Assembly: GCA_019279435.1 (NCBI GenBank)
Contig: JAAALK010000285.1
Location: forward strand, 23,840,371-23,904,370
DNA: 64,000 bases
Source of the DNA: Zizania palustris
Lineage: Eukaryota; Streptophyta; Magnoliopsida; Poales; Poaceae
Reading direction: 5' to 3'
Position 1 is the stretch's first letter. Each line of letters starts with the position of its first letter. A program made the translations under genes and the position numbers. Of the stretch, positions 44,520 to 54,004 are shown in pieces. The notes beneath the pieces are model-generated. The model had not been told where the DNA came from and made no database searches. It saw only the letters and a program-made list of their open reading frames with translations.

Positions 44520-44780
44520 CCCTACTCACACTCACATCCAACCACAATTTTAATCACATTCACAATACACATCTAAATTCACATTTCACATCCAAAATCA
44601 CATTCAAACTTCACATATAACATCCAAAGTCACATCTCACATCCAAAACTTCACACATCACATCCAAAATCACATAACACAACTTAATTCACATTCAAAG
44701 TCACAATACACATCTGCATTCACATATACCATTCAAATTCACATACAAAGTCACATAACACATCGAGATTCACACTACAC
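44520..44780. repeat. Degenerate CACATCCAAA minisatellite in CACTA 1
   Basis: Loose tandem copies of about 10-18 bp built on TCACATCCAAAATCACAT. The same array is in CACTA 2 at 45360-45640. It lies 3' of the transposase gene's stop codon. No coding sequence. Confidence 0.75.
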
Positions 44781-45651
44781 ATCCATACTCACTGATCACC
44801 CACATTTGGGTCGTGGGTGCCGCCGCTGCCTCCCGCTTCACCCACATTTGGGTCGTGGGTGCTGCCGCTGCCTCCCGCTTCAGCCACATTTGCCCGAGAG
44901 GCTCCATCCTGGCCAGGCGTACGGAAAGTCTGAAGAAATAGACAAAATTCACTACAACAAAACAGGCAACTTCCATCGGCCAAGGCCGACGGAAGTTAGC
45001 CCTTTCCCGACGGAAGAAGCTAACTTCCGTCAGCAAAAGGCTAACTTTCGTCGGCCTTTGGCCGACGGAAGCGAGTAGACGGAAGTTAGCTAACTTCCAT
45101 CGGCCGCCGACGGAAGTTAGCTAACTTCGTCAGCTTCACGTGGCCGAAGGAAGTTAGCGCCGAACTCTACCACGTCAGCAGAGGGGCGCTAACTTCCGTC
45201 GGCCAGGCTGGCCGACGGAAGTTAGGTGCACCTAACTTCCATCAGCTAGGGCCAAAGCCGATGGAAGTTAGCCTTTCTGCCCACGTGGCCGAAACCAGCT
45301 AACTTCCATCCGCTATGGTAAAAGCCGATGGAAGTTAGCTGGTATTTTTTTTCCTGGTTCCCCTACTCACACTCACATCCAACCACAATTTCAATCACAT
45401 TCACAATACACATCCAAATTCACATTTCACATCCAAAATCACATTCAAACTTCACATATAACATCCAAAATCACATCTCACATCCAAATTCACATCCACA
45501 CTTCACACATCACATCCAAAATCACATAATATAACTGAATTCACATCCAAAGTCACAGTACACATCTGAATTCACATATAACATCCAAATTCACATACAA
45601 ATTCACAAAACACAGCGAGAGCCACATACAAAGTCATATTTGTCCATATAC

Positions 45652-45792
45652 TCACTGATCGCCCACATTTGGGTCGTGGGTGCCGCCGCTGCCTCCCGCT
45701 TCACCCACATTTGGGTCGTGGGTGCCGCCGCTGCCTCCCGCTTCATCCACATTTGCCTGAGAGGCTCCATCCTGGCCAGGCGTACGGAAAGT
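45652..45792 (-). pseudogene. Last transposase exon copy in CACTA 2
   Basis: Nearly identical to 44789-44929: after CTTCAG it encodes TFRTPGQDG and a duplicated AEAGGSGGTHDPNVG unit, ending GDQ and TGA. The upstream exons are absent, so it is an orphan exon kept in a deletion derivative. Confidence 0.7.
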
Positions 45793-46379
45793 CTGAAGAA
45801 ATAGACAAAATTAGAGAACTCATGACACGTGTGAGACATGTTGGTCCGAAACGGGTGACCCATAGGTTTTGTTACACTATCTACGTTGTTGTCAAATAAA
45901 AAATTGCATACGAAAAGAAATATATATAATAAAGTATATATATATACAAGCACTAAAAAATAATCTAGCCTAAAAAGCAACTAGTGTCCTAATTGAAAAA
46001 ATACCAACACAGTGTTCTAAGACAAATTAAATTTACTCACAGATTAGATGACAGATCAACAAACAATTCACCAAATCATAGGAATTTCATCAAGCTTATG
46101 ATAGATAAACACAATTCACAGGAATTTAATTAACTACTAGTCGTGCACTATGATTTGATCAAATGAGTAAACATTCACAGATGATTCAACAGACACTTGA
46201 TAAGCACTTAAGACATATAGATATTTCAAAAAAAACATTTATAGTGCAATCTGAAAATCAAGTAATAGTAGGCATTGAATCAAATACAAATCATTCAAAA
46301 GTAAATACTGAAGGTGCCCAAGAATCGAAGTAAGAACTTACTATGTTGTCCGAGGGTTGCTCGTTGTTGTCGCCGCGAT

Positions 46380-46740
46380 ACTAAAATATGTCGGTGCGCT
46401 TGGGGCCGGCGGCGGTGGGCCGAAGGTGGTCGGCACCAGCGGCGGCGCCGGCGGGAGGCGGCGCGGGAGCGAGGCGGCGGCGGGTGTGCGACGCGGGCGC
46501 GCGGTCGGCGTGGGAGGCGGGACCAGCGGCGGCGGCGGTCGGCGGCAGCGGGGAGGAGCGGCGGGCGCGAGCGCGCGGTCGTCGGTGGCCGGCCAGAGGT
46601 GGCGGGGAGGAGCAGCGCGGGTCGGCGTGGGAGGCGGCGGCAGCGGGCTGCGCGCGGGACTGGGCGGCCGGCGGCGGCAGGAGCCAGCGGGCGCAGGAGC
46701 GGCGGCGGCGGGGAACAGGCCGGGACTAGTGCACGCGTGT
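46380..46740. other. GC-rich block in CACTA 2
   Basis: About 360 bp of GGC/GCG-rich sequence, open in all three plus frames because of composition alone. CACTA 1 has a similar block at 48740-49240. It could be the 5' exon or leader of the element's gene or captured host sequence; nothing supports a protein. Confidence 0.5.
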
Positions 46741-46779
46741 ACAGGGAGTTAGGGCTCCCTGTACGCGCGCAGTTGGGGA

Positions 46780-47050
46780 ATAAATTCCCTAACTTCCGTC
46801 GGCCAGCATTAAAGCCAACAGAAGTTAGTTAACTTCCGTCGGCTTTGATGCTGGCCGACGGAAGTTAGGGGGATCCGATTGGCCGCGGAAAAATCCCCGC
46901 TAACTTCCGTCGGCCACTGTCAGAAGCCGACGGAAGTTAAGTTAACTTCCGTCAGCTCTTGGAGACCGACAGAAGTTAAATAACTTCCGTCGGCTTTCCC
47001 AAAAGCCGACGGAAGTTAATTTGGCCGACGAAAGACTTCTGTTTTGTGGT
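46780..47050. repeat. Right subterminal repeats and hairpin of CACTA 2
   Basis: Several copies of AACTTCCGTCGGC in both orientations. A long hairpin is formed by 46793-46825 against 46828-46868 around GGCCAGCATTAAAGCC. Matches the right end of CACTA 1. Confidence 0.85.
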
Positions 47051-48049
47051 AGTGATTAGAGAACAAATTAACTCAACTACTCTTCTAAACACTAACTTAA
47101 GTATCTGAAGTAACAATATGTCAGGAGGTACCTCAGGTGATGTAGAATATAATGGTGGTGGCGGGGGAGGTAGTGGTTGGAAATTGGACATGTCAAATCC
47201 ACCATGCTGCTGGGCTAGTTTCTACACATGTTGTAATGTAATCAGTTAGTTCTAAACCTATTTCTGAATACTTTTTAACTACAACACTCCAAACTAAACT
47301 TACTTGGATCATCGCCTGCTATTGTGCTAAGCAGGCGGTATAGTACTCGTCGCGTCGCCTCATTTCCTCCCTCACCCGATCCACCTCCGGGGTTTCTGAA
47401 GAGCGACGACGGCTGGAGCCAACTCCGACGGAGCTCTGCGACGACTGAGCTGACTTCTGAGCTCTCACTGCTCTCGAGTAAATAACTCCATTGAACATGG
47501 AGTACCTGCAACATTGAATGAGTTAGTTACCATCACAATACCATACACAAAACATTAATAAAAACACTGTCTCACCGTCCATGGCTTTTGCCACCTCCGC
47601 TGGAGTACACGGCCATTTGGTCGACAGGTTCTCTTCGCCAATCATAGTCCTCTCCATGGAGTCGAACCATGTGTTCACCATACTGCGCCTGCAAAAAACA
47701 TGTCTGATTAGCTAGACGCAGAAAAATGAAATGATTAATAGCACATATATATTTAAATTTTACCACACAACCCATTTGAATTTCAGCTCATTTAAAGCCC
47801 ATTTCTAAACCCTAACTTCTCCCCACTACCTCTCTCTCTCAACCCCCTCTCCAGCCGCCACACTTGATCTCCTCTCCCTCCTCTTCTCTTCCCCATTTTC
47901 TACACTAGTGCACTGGGTGGCCAGATCTGACCTCGCCACGCCCTCGACATGCCCTCGCCGCGACCCCATTGCACCCTCGCCATGCCCTATCGAGCCCTTG
48001 CCGCACCATCGCCGAGAGGGAGGGGGAGAGGATTAGAGAGGCAGAAAGG

Positions 48050-48300
48050 AGAGAGGTGCCACGGGGAGGGGTAGCAGAGGCGGCGGTGGCACAAGGGGAA
48101 GGGGTAGAAGAGGCGGCGATGTGGCGCACGGGGAAGGGTAGCAGAGGCGGCGACCGGCGGCGCAAGGGGAGGCGTAGCAGAGGCAGAGACCAGTGGCGCA
48201 AGGGGAGGGGTAGCAGAGGCGGTGGTTGGCGGCGCAAGGGGAGGGGTAGCAGAGGCGGCGGCCGGCAGCGCAAGGGGCAGAGGTGGCGGTGCAAGTGGAA
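48050..48300 (+). repeat. GC-rich minisatellite in CACTA 1 (about 36-bp unit)
   Basis: Six to seven tandem copies of a unit like GGGGTAGCAGAGGCGGCG with variants, period about 36 bp, so any reading frame shows a 12-residue repeat. It lies upstream of the readable transposase exons in the gene's direction. I see no sign that it is translated. Confidence 0.8.
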
Positions 48301-48310
48301 GGGGAGGTAG

Positions 48311-48730
48311 AGAGTCGAATCAGTCGAGACTCGAGAGGGGGCTAGCTAGGGTGACGCGTCGATGATAAATGCAGAGTCCAGATGATAGAGTTACGGAAAT
48401 TAAGGGTGTGCTTGATTCGTTGCATAATAACACGAGTTTATTTTTCATTAGCAATACTTAAAATCTTTTTCTCCTAAATCATGTATCCAATTTACAATAT
48501 AACTACACCATTTATTCATTACATTTAAATCTACAAAACACGATTTTGGGTGATTATATTTGATGAAAAAAGTATATATAACAAGCGGCTCATACTAATT
48601 CTAACTTATATCATTCAACAAGCAAATTAGCTCGTACTATCCACTAACAAAGATCATCGAATAGCTAGAATTATGGATCATTAATTCCATCCTATCCACG
48701 ATACAACAGTACAAGTAACAAGTGGCCATG
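48311..48730. other. CACTA 1 interior without recognisable feature
   Basis: AT-rich sequence between the minisatellite and the GC-rich block; no frame, repeat or motif that I can support. Confidence 0.5.
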
Positions 48731-48739
48731 CATCTGACC

Positions 48740-49250
48740 TGAGGCGGTGAGGCGGTGGCGACGGGGTGCCGGGATGGATGGCGGTGGTCACCGGCGTGTG
48801 CGGTGGCTGGCGGCCGAGGGCACGGCGGCGGTGGGGGCACCGACGGGCGGCGGGTGCGGGGGCACGCGTGGGCGGTGGCCGGTGGCCGGGAGAATGGCGG
48901 CGGGGCACCGGTGAGGGCGGCCTGCGGCGGTGGGCGGCGGCGGCAGGAGGCGGCGGCAGTGGGTGCTCGGGACCGGCGGCGGCGTCTGGCGGGTGGGCGG
49001 CGGCCGGCGCGGTGGCGTGGGGCGCCGGAGGCGGGTGGTGGCGTGGGCGCGAGGCGGGCGACCGCGTGGGCCAGGGCGGCGGTCGGCAGTGGTTGGCCCG
49101 GGCGGCGGGCGGGCGGCGGCCGGCGCGGTGGTGCGAGGCACCGGATTGGAGGTGGGCGGTGGCGCGGGCTCGAGGCGGGCGGCGGGAGGCGGGTGGGCGG
49201 TGGCGGCAGGAGGCGGGCGGCGGCGGCGTGCAGTGGGCGCGTACAGGGAT
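48740..49250. other. GC-rich block in CACTA 1
   Basis: About 500 bp of GGCGG/GGCGC-rich DNA, open in several frames on both strands for compositional reasons. It is followed by an inverted repeat (TACAGGG ... TCCCTGTA) at 49242-49264 that is also present in CACTA 2 at 46739-46762. Function unknown; possibly captured. Confidence 0.5.
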
Positions 49251-49290
49251 TAGGTCTCCCTGTACGCACGCGCGGGGTTGGGGATTATAT

Positions 49291-49368
49291 CCCTTAACTT
49301 CCGTCGGCCACCATTAAAGCCGACGGAAGTTTCCGTTGGCTTTAATGGTGGCCGACGGAAGTTAAGGG
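49291..49368. repeat. Long hairpin at the right end of CACTA 1
   Basis: CCCTTAACTTCCGTCGGCC begins an arm of about 36 bp that is almost perfectly complementary to the following arm, with a loop of a few bases. It includes the element's AACTTCCGTCGGC repeat. A transcript through it would fold into a near-perfect duplex. Confidence 0.88.
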
Positions 49369-49475
49369 ATATGTATCGGCCCGGACAACAGACACGTTAA
49401 CTTCCGTCGGCCACAGGTAAAAGCCGACGGAAGTTAAATTAGCCGACGAAAAGTTTCTGTTTTGTTGTACTGTCA

Positions 49476-49606
49476 GGAATCGTATACTGGGATGCAACAA
49501 TGTCCCATATCGCACTTCCTTGGCTAAGCAAGTAAGCCTCCATGCGCACCTTCCAATAGGCATAGTCTCGACCATCAAACATAGGGATCTTGGTGTTCTT
49601 ATCCAT
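49476..49606 (-). pseudogene. Element D gag N-terminus
   Basis: The minus-strand ATG at 49606 opens MDKNTKIPMFDGRDYAYWKV, the copia gag leader (compare YGYNYWKTRMRAY in C), and runs to the CACTA insertion at 49472. It lies 48 bp from the primer binding site. An upstream in-frame ATG at 49681 is in the LTR and is unlikely to be used. Confidence 0.85.
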
Positions 49607-49653
49607 GTCGCCACAAGGATCACAACCGGTAAAGGTCAACTCGTGATCAAACC

Positions 49654-49666
49654 GGCTCTGATACCA
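49654..49666 (-). other. Primer binding site of element D
   Basis: GGCTCTGATACCA is the complement of TGGTATCAGAGCC (initiator methionine tRNA type), 4 bases from the LTR end. Confidence 0.9.
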
Positions 49667-49670
49667 ATCG

Positions 49671-52204
49671 TGCGATCGCAATGGCGACTAGAGGGGGGTG
49701 AATAGGCACCTCAACACTTTCTTTCGAATGTGATTGCCTAATCAAATCACCCAACGCACGTCTAAGAACCCAAATTCAAGTTTCAAACCAATCAGTACAA
49801 AAATTGAGCTTCTTAAGATGGAAAATCACAAATAAGCTATGATTCACGATACTAAAACAACAACTATTAAAACACTCACTCTAGAGATCAATTGTAAGTT
49901 TAAAAAGTAACTCAGATTGTTTCAATTCAATCACACATGAGATTCATTCACTTCTGAAACTTTTTCGTACGATGAATACTAAAAGTAATTTCAACAAAGT
50001 ACATTTGTTAATTTTCGGTTCAATTTGCAAGTTTCAACTTCAGATTCATTTCAGTTCAACACATGCATATTCAAAACTTGACAAACATTCTAGATCCTGA
50101 AAATTCACAAACCTGCACATGAAAATTCAGATCTCTTTGAAAATTACTCTATATGTCAACACTATTACAGGTCTGAAAACAAACGTTGTTTACTATTGAC
50201 GGTAATAGTTTTCAAATGAACAAAACTTCTGGTTCTGAATTAAAAACTGTCTGATGAAACTTTGATACAATCTGATGAACATCAAAACAGATTACAAGAA
50301 AAATCTTCTACACAGCAAGAGCTATTTCACAACTGACAAAAAGAAGCTACTCATTTCAGAAAATGAACTACACTTCATCAAAGCATTTTAAGCATTCAGA
50401 TTTAATCAGTAGTTCAGGAACACAGCAAAGAAGCAGTTTCTGTTTTGAGAATAATCTGAATGAAGAATCTAAATAGGATCAATTTTGAATAGGAAAAACA
50501 GGTTCTGAAAAAGACTGAAATAACTGAACCAGTAAATACTGTAGCTCATTTGATAATGGATAGCACTCAGAAAAATGTATCTAAAATATGTCACACATTC
50601 TGAATACAGAAATCTCAGTATGAAGAATAGCTATAACAACCACTTTGCAAAGCATTCATCACAGTAGTTCTGATCAAAATCGACAACAATTAGTAATACT
50701 GTTTCAGAACTTGAATTTCATTTCACAATAAACAACTCAAATGCAAAGGTTTGAAATACTACACAGGGAAAAGTTTAAACCACAACTCTAGTTCAGAAAC
50801 ATTGCTAATTTAGATTGCAAAAGTCTAGAGTTCTAGAATTGTAACATCCAAGTCTGTATGAATAATAATGCAGTACAAAACAGATTCAAAATAGTTTTCA
50901 CTAGACATCCACAGCACACAAAATAGACAAGATCTGAATCTTTATGGAAGTATTAACAGAACTTTGCACAAACAGATTGCAGTAAATTCACACAGCTTCA
51001 AACATCAGCCGACTGAACCAAAACAGATGCATAATTGGTTTAACAAGTTATCAACACGGAATGCACACGTTTTATCCAAACACATTCAGACTTTCTTACA
51101 TACATGCATCAGGACTGAACTACAGAATATATGAAGAACTAAAATCTCAGACATCTAGAGTCTAAATCAAGAAAATCGTGTGAAGATAGAACAGATTCTA
51201 CACTCAAAACTATTCAGGATATCCATCAATTACAACCAGGAGAAAACTCACTAGAAACCATCTCAGATCATCACGAATTCACAGAACTTTTGATGGAAAA
51301 CATACCTGTACATTCGTTGGAAATTGCACTCTTCTGGATGATGAACAGCCTTCCCGATAATCATGTAGCTAAATCGGCAAATCCTGAGAATCACTGTTCA
51401 TGGTAATGTGTTCATCTGAGAGAATACTTTCTGGATGTTTTACGGTGGAAATTTTTTTGTTTCGATTGATCTGGACAATTCTATTCGGTTGACAGCAGGG
51501 GGATAAAATATCCCACCTGCCCAAGTTTCTGGAAGGCCACATTTACACTTAGCCCCCTAGAAAGACTCAAAATACAATTCTGAAAAAACAAAACTGAAAA
51601 TACCCTAATTGATTCTAGAAAGAAACTTAGAAATGACCCCTCTGTAGAATATTTTCAGAATATATACATTCCAAAAATACACTAAAAAGTACACACTATG
51701 ACTCTAAAAATTTAAACTAAAACTTGACTGTATTTTATTGAAATAGTAAAAATGTTTAAAGTTTCGACGGTTTTCAGCAAAAACCGACAAAGCCTCTCCC
51801 GATCGATGACAACCATCGTCAGTCCGCGAACTTGACCACCAACAAGTCTCTCTCGCTCTCGATCCCTCGAAGTCGTCTTGTCACTTGCACTGGCTTCCCT
51901 TTCGCTAACTCGAACGATGCTTCGTCTCGATCAATCTCTAGCTCGACGTCCCGTTTGACCTCCATGCGTACATCCGAGTGCACTCTCGACTTCGACTGAC
52001 ACCCTCGACCATCTGGCATTAGACTCTCCATCTAACCCTGATCCTGTGCCATCGACAGTTGACGAGTAACTCAAGCCTGCACACACGAGACAACACACAC
52101 ACACACGCACCAACTCCAGTACATCCAGACTCAACTCATGAATTCAACTGTCAATCACTCATCATTCCATTGAACACTAGTGACACACCTCACTATGTTC
52201 CTCA
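49671..52204 (-). repeat. 5' LTR of element D (2534 bp)
   Basis: Ends TGCGATCGCA at 49671 and CTATGTTCCTCA at 52204. The tRNA-proximal end carries the CACCCCCCTCTAGTCGCC motif shared with C and E. It is AT-rich through 49750-51780. The distal part matches the truncated copy at 37304-37549. No gene is seen. Confidence 0.9.
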
Positions 52205-52763
52205 GAAACACTATAAATGGAAGAATATTCACAAACCCTAAATTAGTAAAACGCTAATAACTCATTATATACATGATTAAATACAAAATAAATGTGAGAT
52301 TCGGCATGGATTTACCTCCTACAATGAAATCCTTCAAAAGAAACGAAAACAAAGCCTCCCGCCTCTTTATCTAGATTTTTGTCGCCATTGTACGGACCAA
52401 ATTAAATGCGAACTCGGCAGCCTCGGGCTCGAGGAGGAAGAAGGTCCGCATTTATAGCCAGAATAGTAGTGGCGGTCGCAAGTGATGTCATCAATACATT
52501 AGTGGCGGACAACGTAGCAGCGGTGGGCAGCGCCAGTGTTCGCCACTACTATTGGTAAAGTATTGGTGGCCCGGGCTGATGCCAGCACCGACCGCCACTA
52601 CTAGTGGCTATACTAGTGGCGGTCGGTGCTGACGTCAGCACCGACCGCCACTAGTAGTGGCGGTCACCGGTGCGGCAGCGCCTGGAAGTAGTGGCGGGCC
52701 ACTAATAGCCCGCCACTACAGTGTTTTTGCCCAACGCAACTACAGTGGCGGTTTGTAGTAGTG
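52205..52763. mobile_element. End of a third CACTA-like transposon
   Basis: Ends GTTTGTAGTAGTG at 52763, the complement of CACTACTACAAAC. Inside are repeated inverted GCCACTA/TAGTGGCGG motifs, with a strong palindrome around 52580-52665 (CAGCACCGACCGCCACTA and its complement). The flanking three bases are CCT. D's LTR adjoins at 52204, so D may have inserted into this element; its other end is not found. No transposase frame is seen. Confidence 0.6.
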
Positions 52764-52881
52764 CCTTCTATGGTCGGTTGGACCAGGCTGTGCCAGGAGA
52801 CAACATATTTTCGGCAGAAAATTACCAAAATTGACATTTTGACAATTTCGACCATTAATGCCATTTTTTGCTATCAACACA
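52764..52881 (-). repeat. Start of the 3' LTR of a second Tat-type element (G)
   Basis: On the minus strand it begins TGTTGATAGCAAAAAATGGC at 52881, as in B and B', preceded by a purine tract (complement of 52883-52898). After 118 bp it is interrupted by the CACTA end at 52763. Confidence 0.85.
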
Positions 52882-53134
52882 TGCCCCTTCCTTTTAGCAA
52901 ACTTAGTGAGATAAAAGAACAATGGGCTAAGGGCGATATACTCCATATCGGCCTTTTGACACTTTAAGCACTTTTTCACACACTTGGGAAGTACCTTTTC
53001 AAATACCTACCATTTAAAGCTCTCTGAAATCGCTCTCCTTGTAGAGACTCTAACAAGTATACATTACCTAGGGTGATTTCAGCTATCTTAAAAGGATCTT
53101 CCCAACTAGGCGACCATTTACCAAATTTGGGTGT
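52882..53134 (-). pseudogene. Integrase C-terminal tail of element G
   Basis: The minus strand encodes FGKWSPSWEDPFKIAEI, LESLQGERFQRALNGRYLKRY and a short end leading into the polypurine tract. This is the post-catalytic tail of a Ty3/gypsy integrase (W-x-P-x-W-E-G/D-P-F/Y type). Its last part aligns with 63290-63375 of B', which identifies what B' retained. The upstream side is replaced by fragment F. Confidence 0.8.
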
Positions 53135-54004
53135 GAAACCAAGTGGGTTTCACTATGGTTTTTATCTTGGTGATTAGTGATTGTCAAGGTTGCTCGATCT
53201 AAAGTGATGAGTGAATGATAGATTGCTTGCATCGATGGGATCGATGTGTGAGTGGAGATTGTATTTGAGGGGATTGATGTGTGTCGTGTTTCTTGTTTTG
53301 CTTGTCTCATGTGGGTAAGTTGGAGATGCTAGCCAACTCTCAACGGCAGGTGATCAAGGGTAAAGCAGGGAACTCGATGCCAGATGATCAAGGAGGTCGG
53401 GTGACGTTGGGGATGATATCAGGAGTGCACGGGGATATAGAGAAAGACATGGACAGACGGTTGATCAAGACAGTGTGTCGACCATGTGTGGGAAAGGGAG
53501 GCCAGTGCAAGTTATCAGGCGGCTCGAGGGGATCGAGAGCAAGAGAGACATGCTGGTGGTCGAGTTCGTGGATTAGTGTCACATGTCAGTGATCGGGAAG
53601 GTTTTGTCGGTTTCGGTTGAAAACCGTCACATTAGAAAGTTTTTTTAAATTCCAATAAAGAGGAGTTGATTTTTCTGTTTAGTCATCTAGATTAAGTATA
53701 ATCTTTTAGTATTTTTTGGAATTCTTAATTCTAAAAAATATTAAAAGAATAGGGTCCATGATTTAATAAATTAGGAGTATACTTTTGTGTATTTTTTAGA
53801 ATTATTAATTCTGAAAATACATAAGGGTATTTAGATAAATACTTGGTCATTAAACCCTAATGGCATTTTGGGGAATACCTTGATGGGCTTGCCTATATAA
53901 AGGACCCCATGGCTAGGGGATTAGGTGGGTCTTGTGGCTGTAATTTTGGGTGGCTGAGATTTTGGGGCTGAAAAGTTGCAACCAGAATTTATTTCTTTCC
54001 AAAT
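53135..54004 (+). repeat. Fragment F: probable 5' part of another LTR (copia-like)
   Basis: No coding capacity is apparent. It has the plan of the C LTR: a GC-moderate start with GTGATTAGTGATTGTCAAGG, then an AT-rich stretch, then CCCTAATGGC and a TATA box (GCCTATATAAAGGACCCC, 53891-53908). It is cut at 54004 by element E; 54000-54004 (caaat) should recur on E's far side. The left border is uncertain. Confidence 0.5.
53894..53901 (+). promoter_or_regulatory. Probable TATA box in fragment F
   Basis: TATATAAA within CCTATATAAAGGACCCC, matching the setting of the C LTR box (CCTATAAATAGGACCCC). Confidence 0.55.

Larger units (their letters stand above)
44950..47054 (-). mobile_element. CACTA transposon 2, nested in CACTA 1 (TSD ATT), 2105 bp
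   Basis: Left end CACTACAACAAAACAG at 44950, right end TTTTGTGGTAGTG at 47054, with ATT duplicated at 44947-44949 and 47055-47057. It shares with CACTA 1 the AACTTCCGTCGGC repeats, the CACATCCAAA minisatellite, the last transposase exon (45652-45792) and the GC-rich tail. It is an internally deleted relative. The region 45800-46370 is AT-rich with nothing recognisable. Confidence 0.92.
44789..47688 (-). pseudogene. CACTA 1 TNP1/Transposase_24-like gene, C-terminal exons
   Basis: Four minus-strand exons with consensus splice borders can be read. At 47576-47688 the exon encodes QYGEHMVRLHGEDYDWRREP and ends before GTGAG. At 47304-47505 it starts YSMFNGVIYSRAVRAQ after TTGCAG. At 47132-47221 it encodes a proline-rich stretch before GTACC. 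At 44789-44929 it starts TFRTPGQDG and ends GDQ and TGA. The wording resembles the plant transposase family (Pfam Transposase_24) of CACTA elements; this is recalled, not searched. Exon 2 has one internal TAG. The N-terminal exons are missing or unrecognised upstream of 47700. CACTA 2 lies in the last intron, so it need not have disrupted the exons. Confidence 0.65.
44100..49472 (-). mobile_element. CACTA transposon 1, inserted in gag of element D (TSD TCA)
   Basis: Left end CACTACAACAAAACA at 44100. The right end is its complement with one change (TTTTGTTGTACTG at 49460-49472). TCA is duplicated at 44097-44099 and 49473-49475. Both ends carry clustered subterminal copies of AACTTCCGTCGGC and its complement. 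Inside are exons of a transposase-type gene on the minus strand (44789-47688), a GC-rich minisatellite and a GC-rich block. A second CACTA of the same family sits at 44950-47054. No TNP2-like catalytic transposase is seen, so it is probably non-autonomous. Confidence 0.9.
37304..52204 (-). mobile_element. Ty1/copia SIRE-type element D (one full LTR, one truncated LTR; gag split by CACTA transposons)
   Basis: Minus strand. The 5' LTR is 49671-52204, the primer binding site is at 49654-49666, and gag starts at 49606. Gag, integrase, RT and RNase H run leftward to 38681, followed by a non-coding tail and the end-proximal 246 bp of the 3' LTR (37304-37549). The CACTA insertion at 44100-49472 lies in gag with a TCA duplication. 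Its proteins are related to those of C, but its LTRs are distinct, sharing only the terminal CACCCCCCTCTAGTCGCC motif. The 3' LTR has lost about 2.3 kb of its distal part, so no target duplication can be checked. Confidence 0.9.

Noticed and set aside
44520..44780. CACATCCAAA array as a possible satellite or centromere repeat
   Set aside because: Short, degenerate, and confined to matching places in the two CACTA elements.
46314..46832. 172-codon Arg/Gly-rich frame in CACTA 2, and 180-codon frames at 48755-49317
   Set aside because: All three frames are open over the same GC-rich DNA; low-complexity translation without a domain or splice context.
44100..47054. Regularly recurring 13-bp motif that could suggest a CRISPR-like array
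   Set aside because: The copies are inverted as well as direct, unevenly spaced, and lie inside CACTA ends with target duplications; this is a plant genome.
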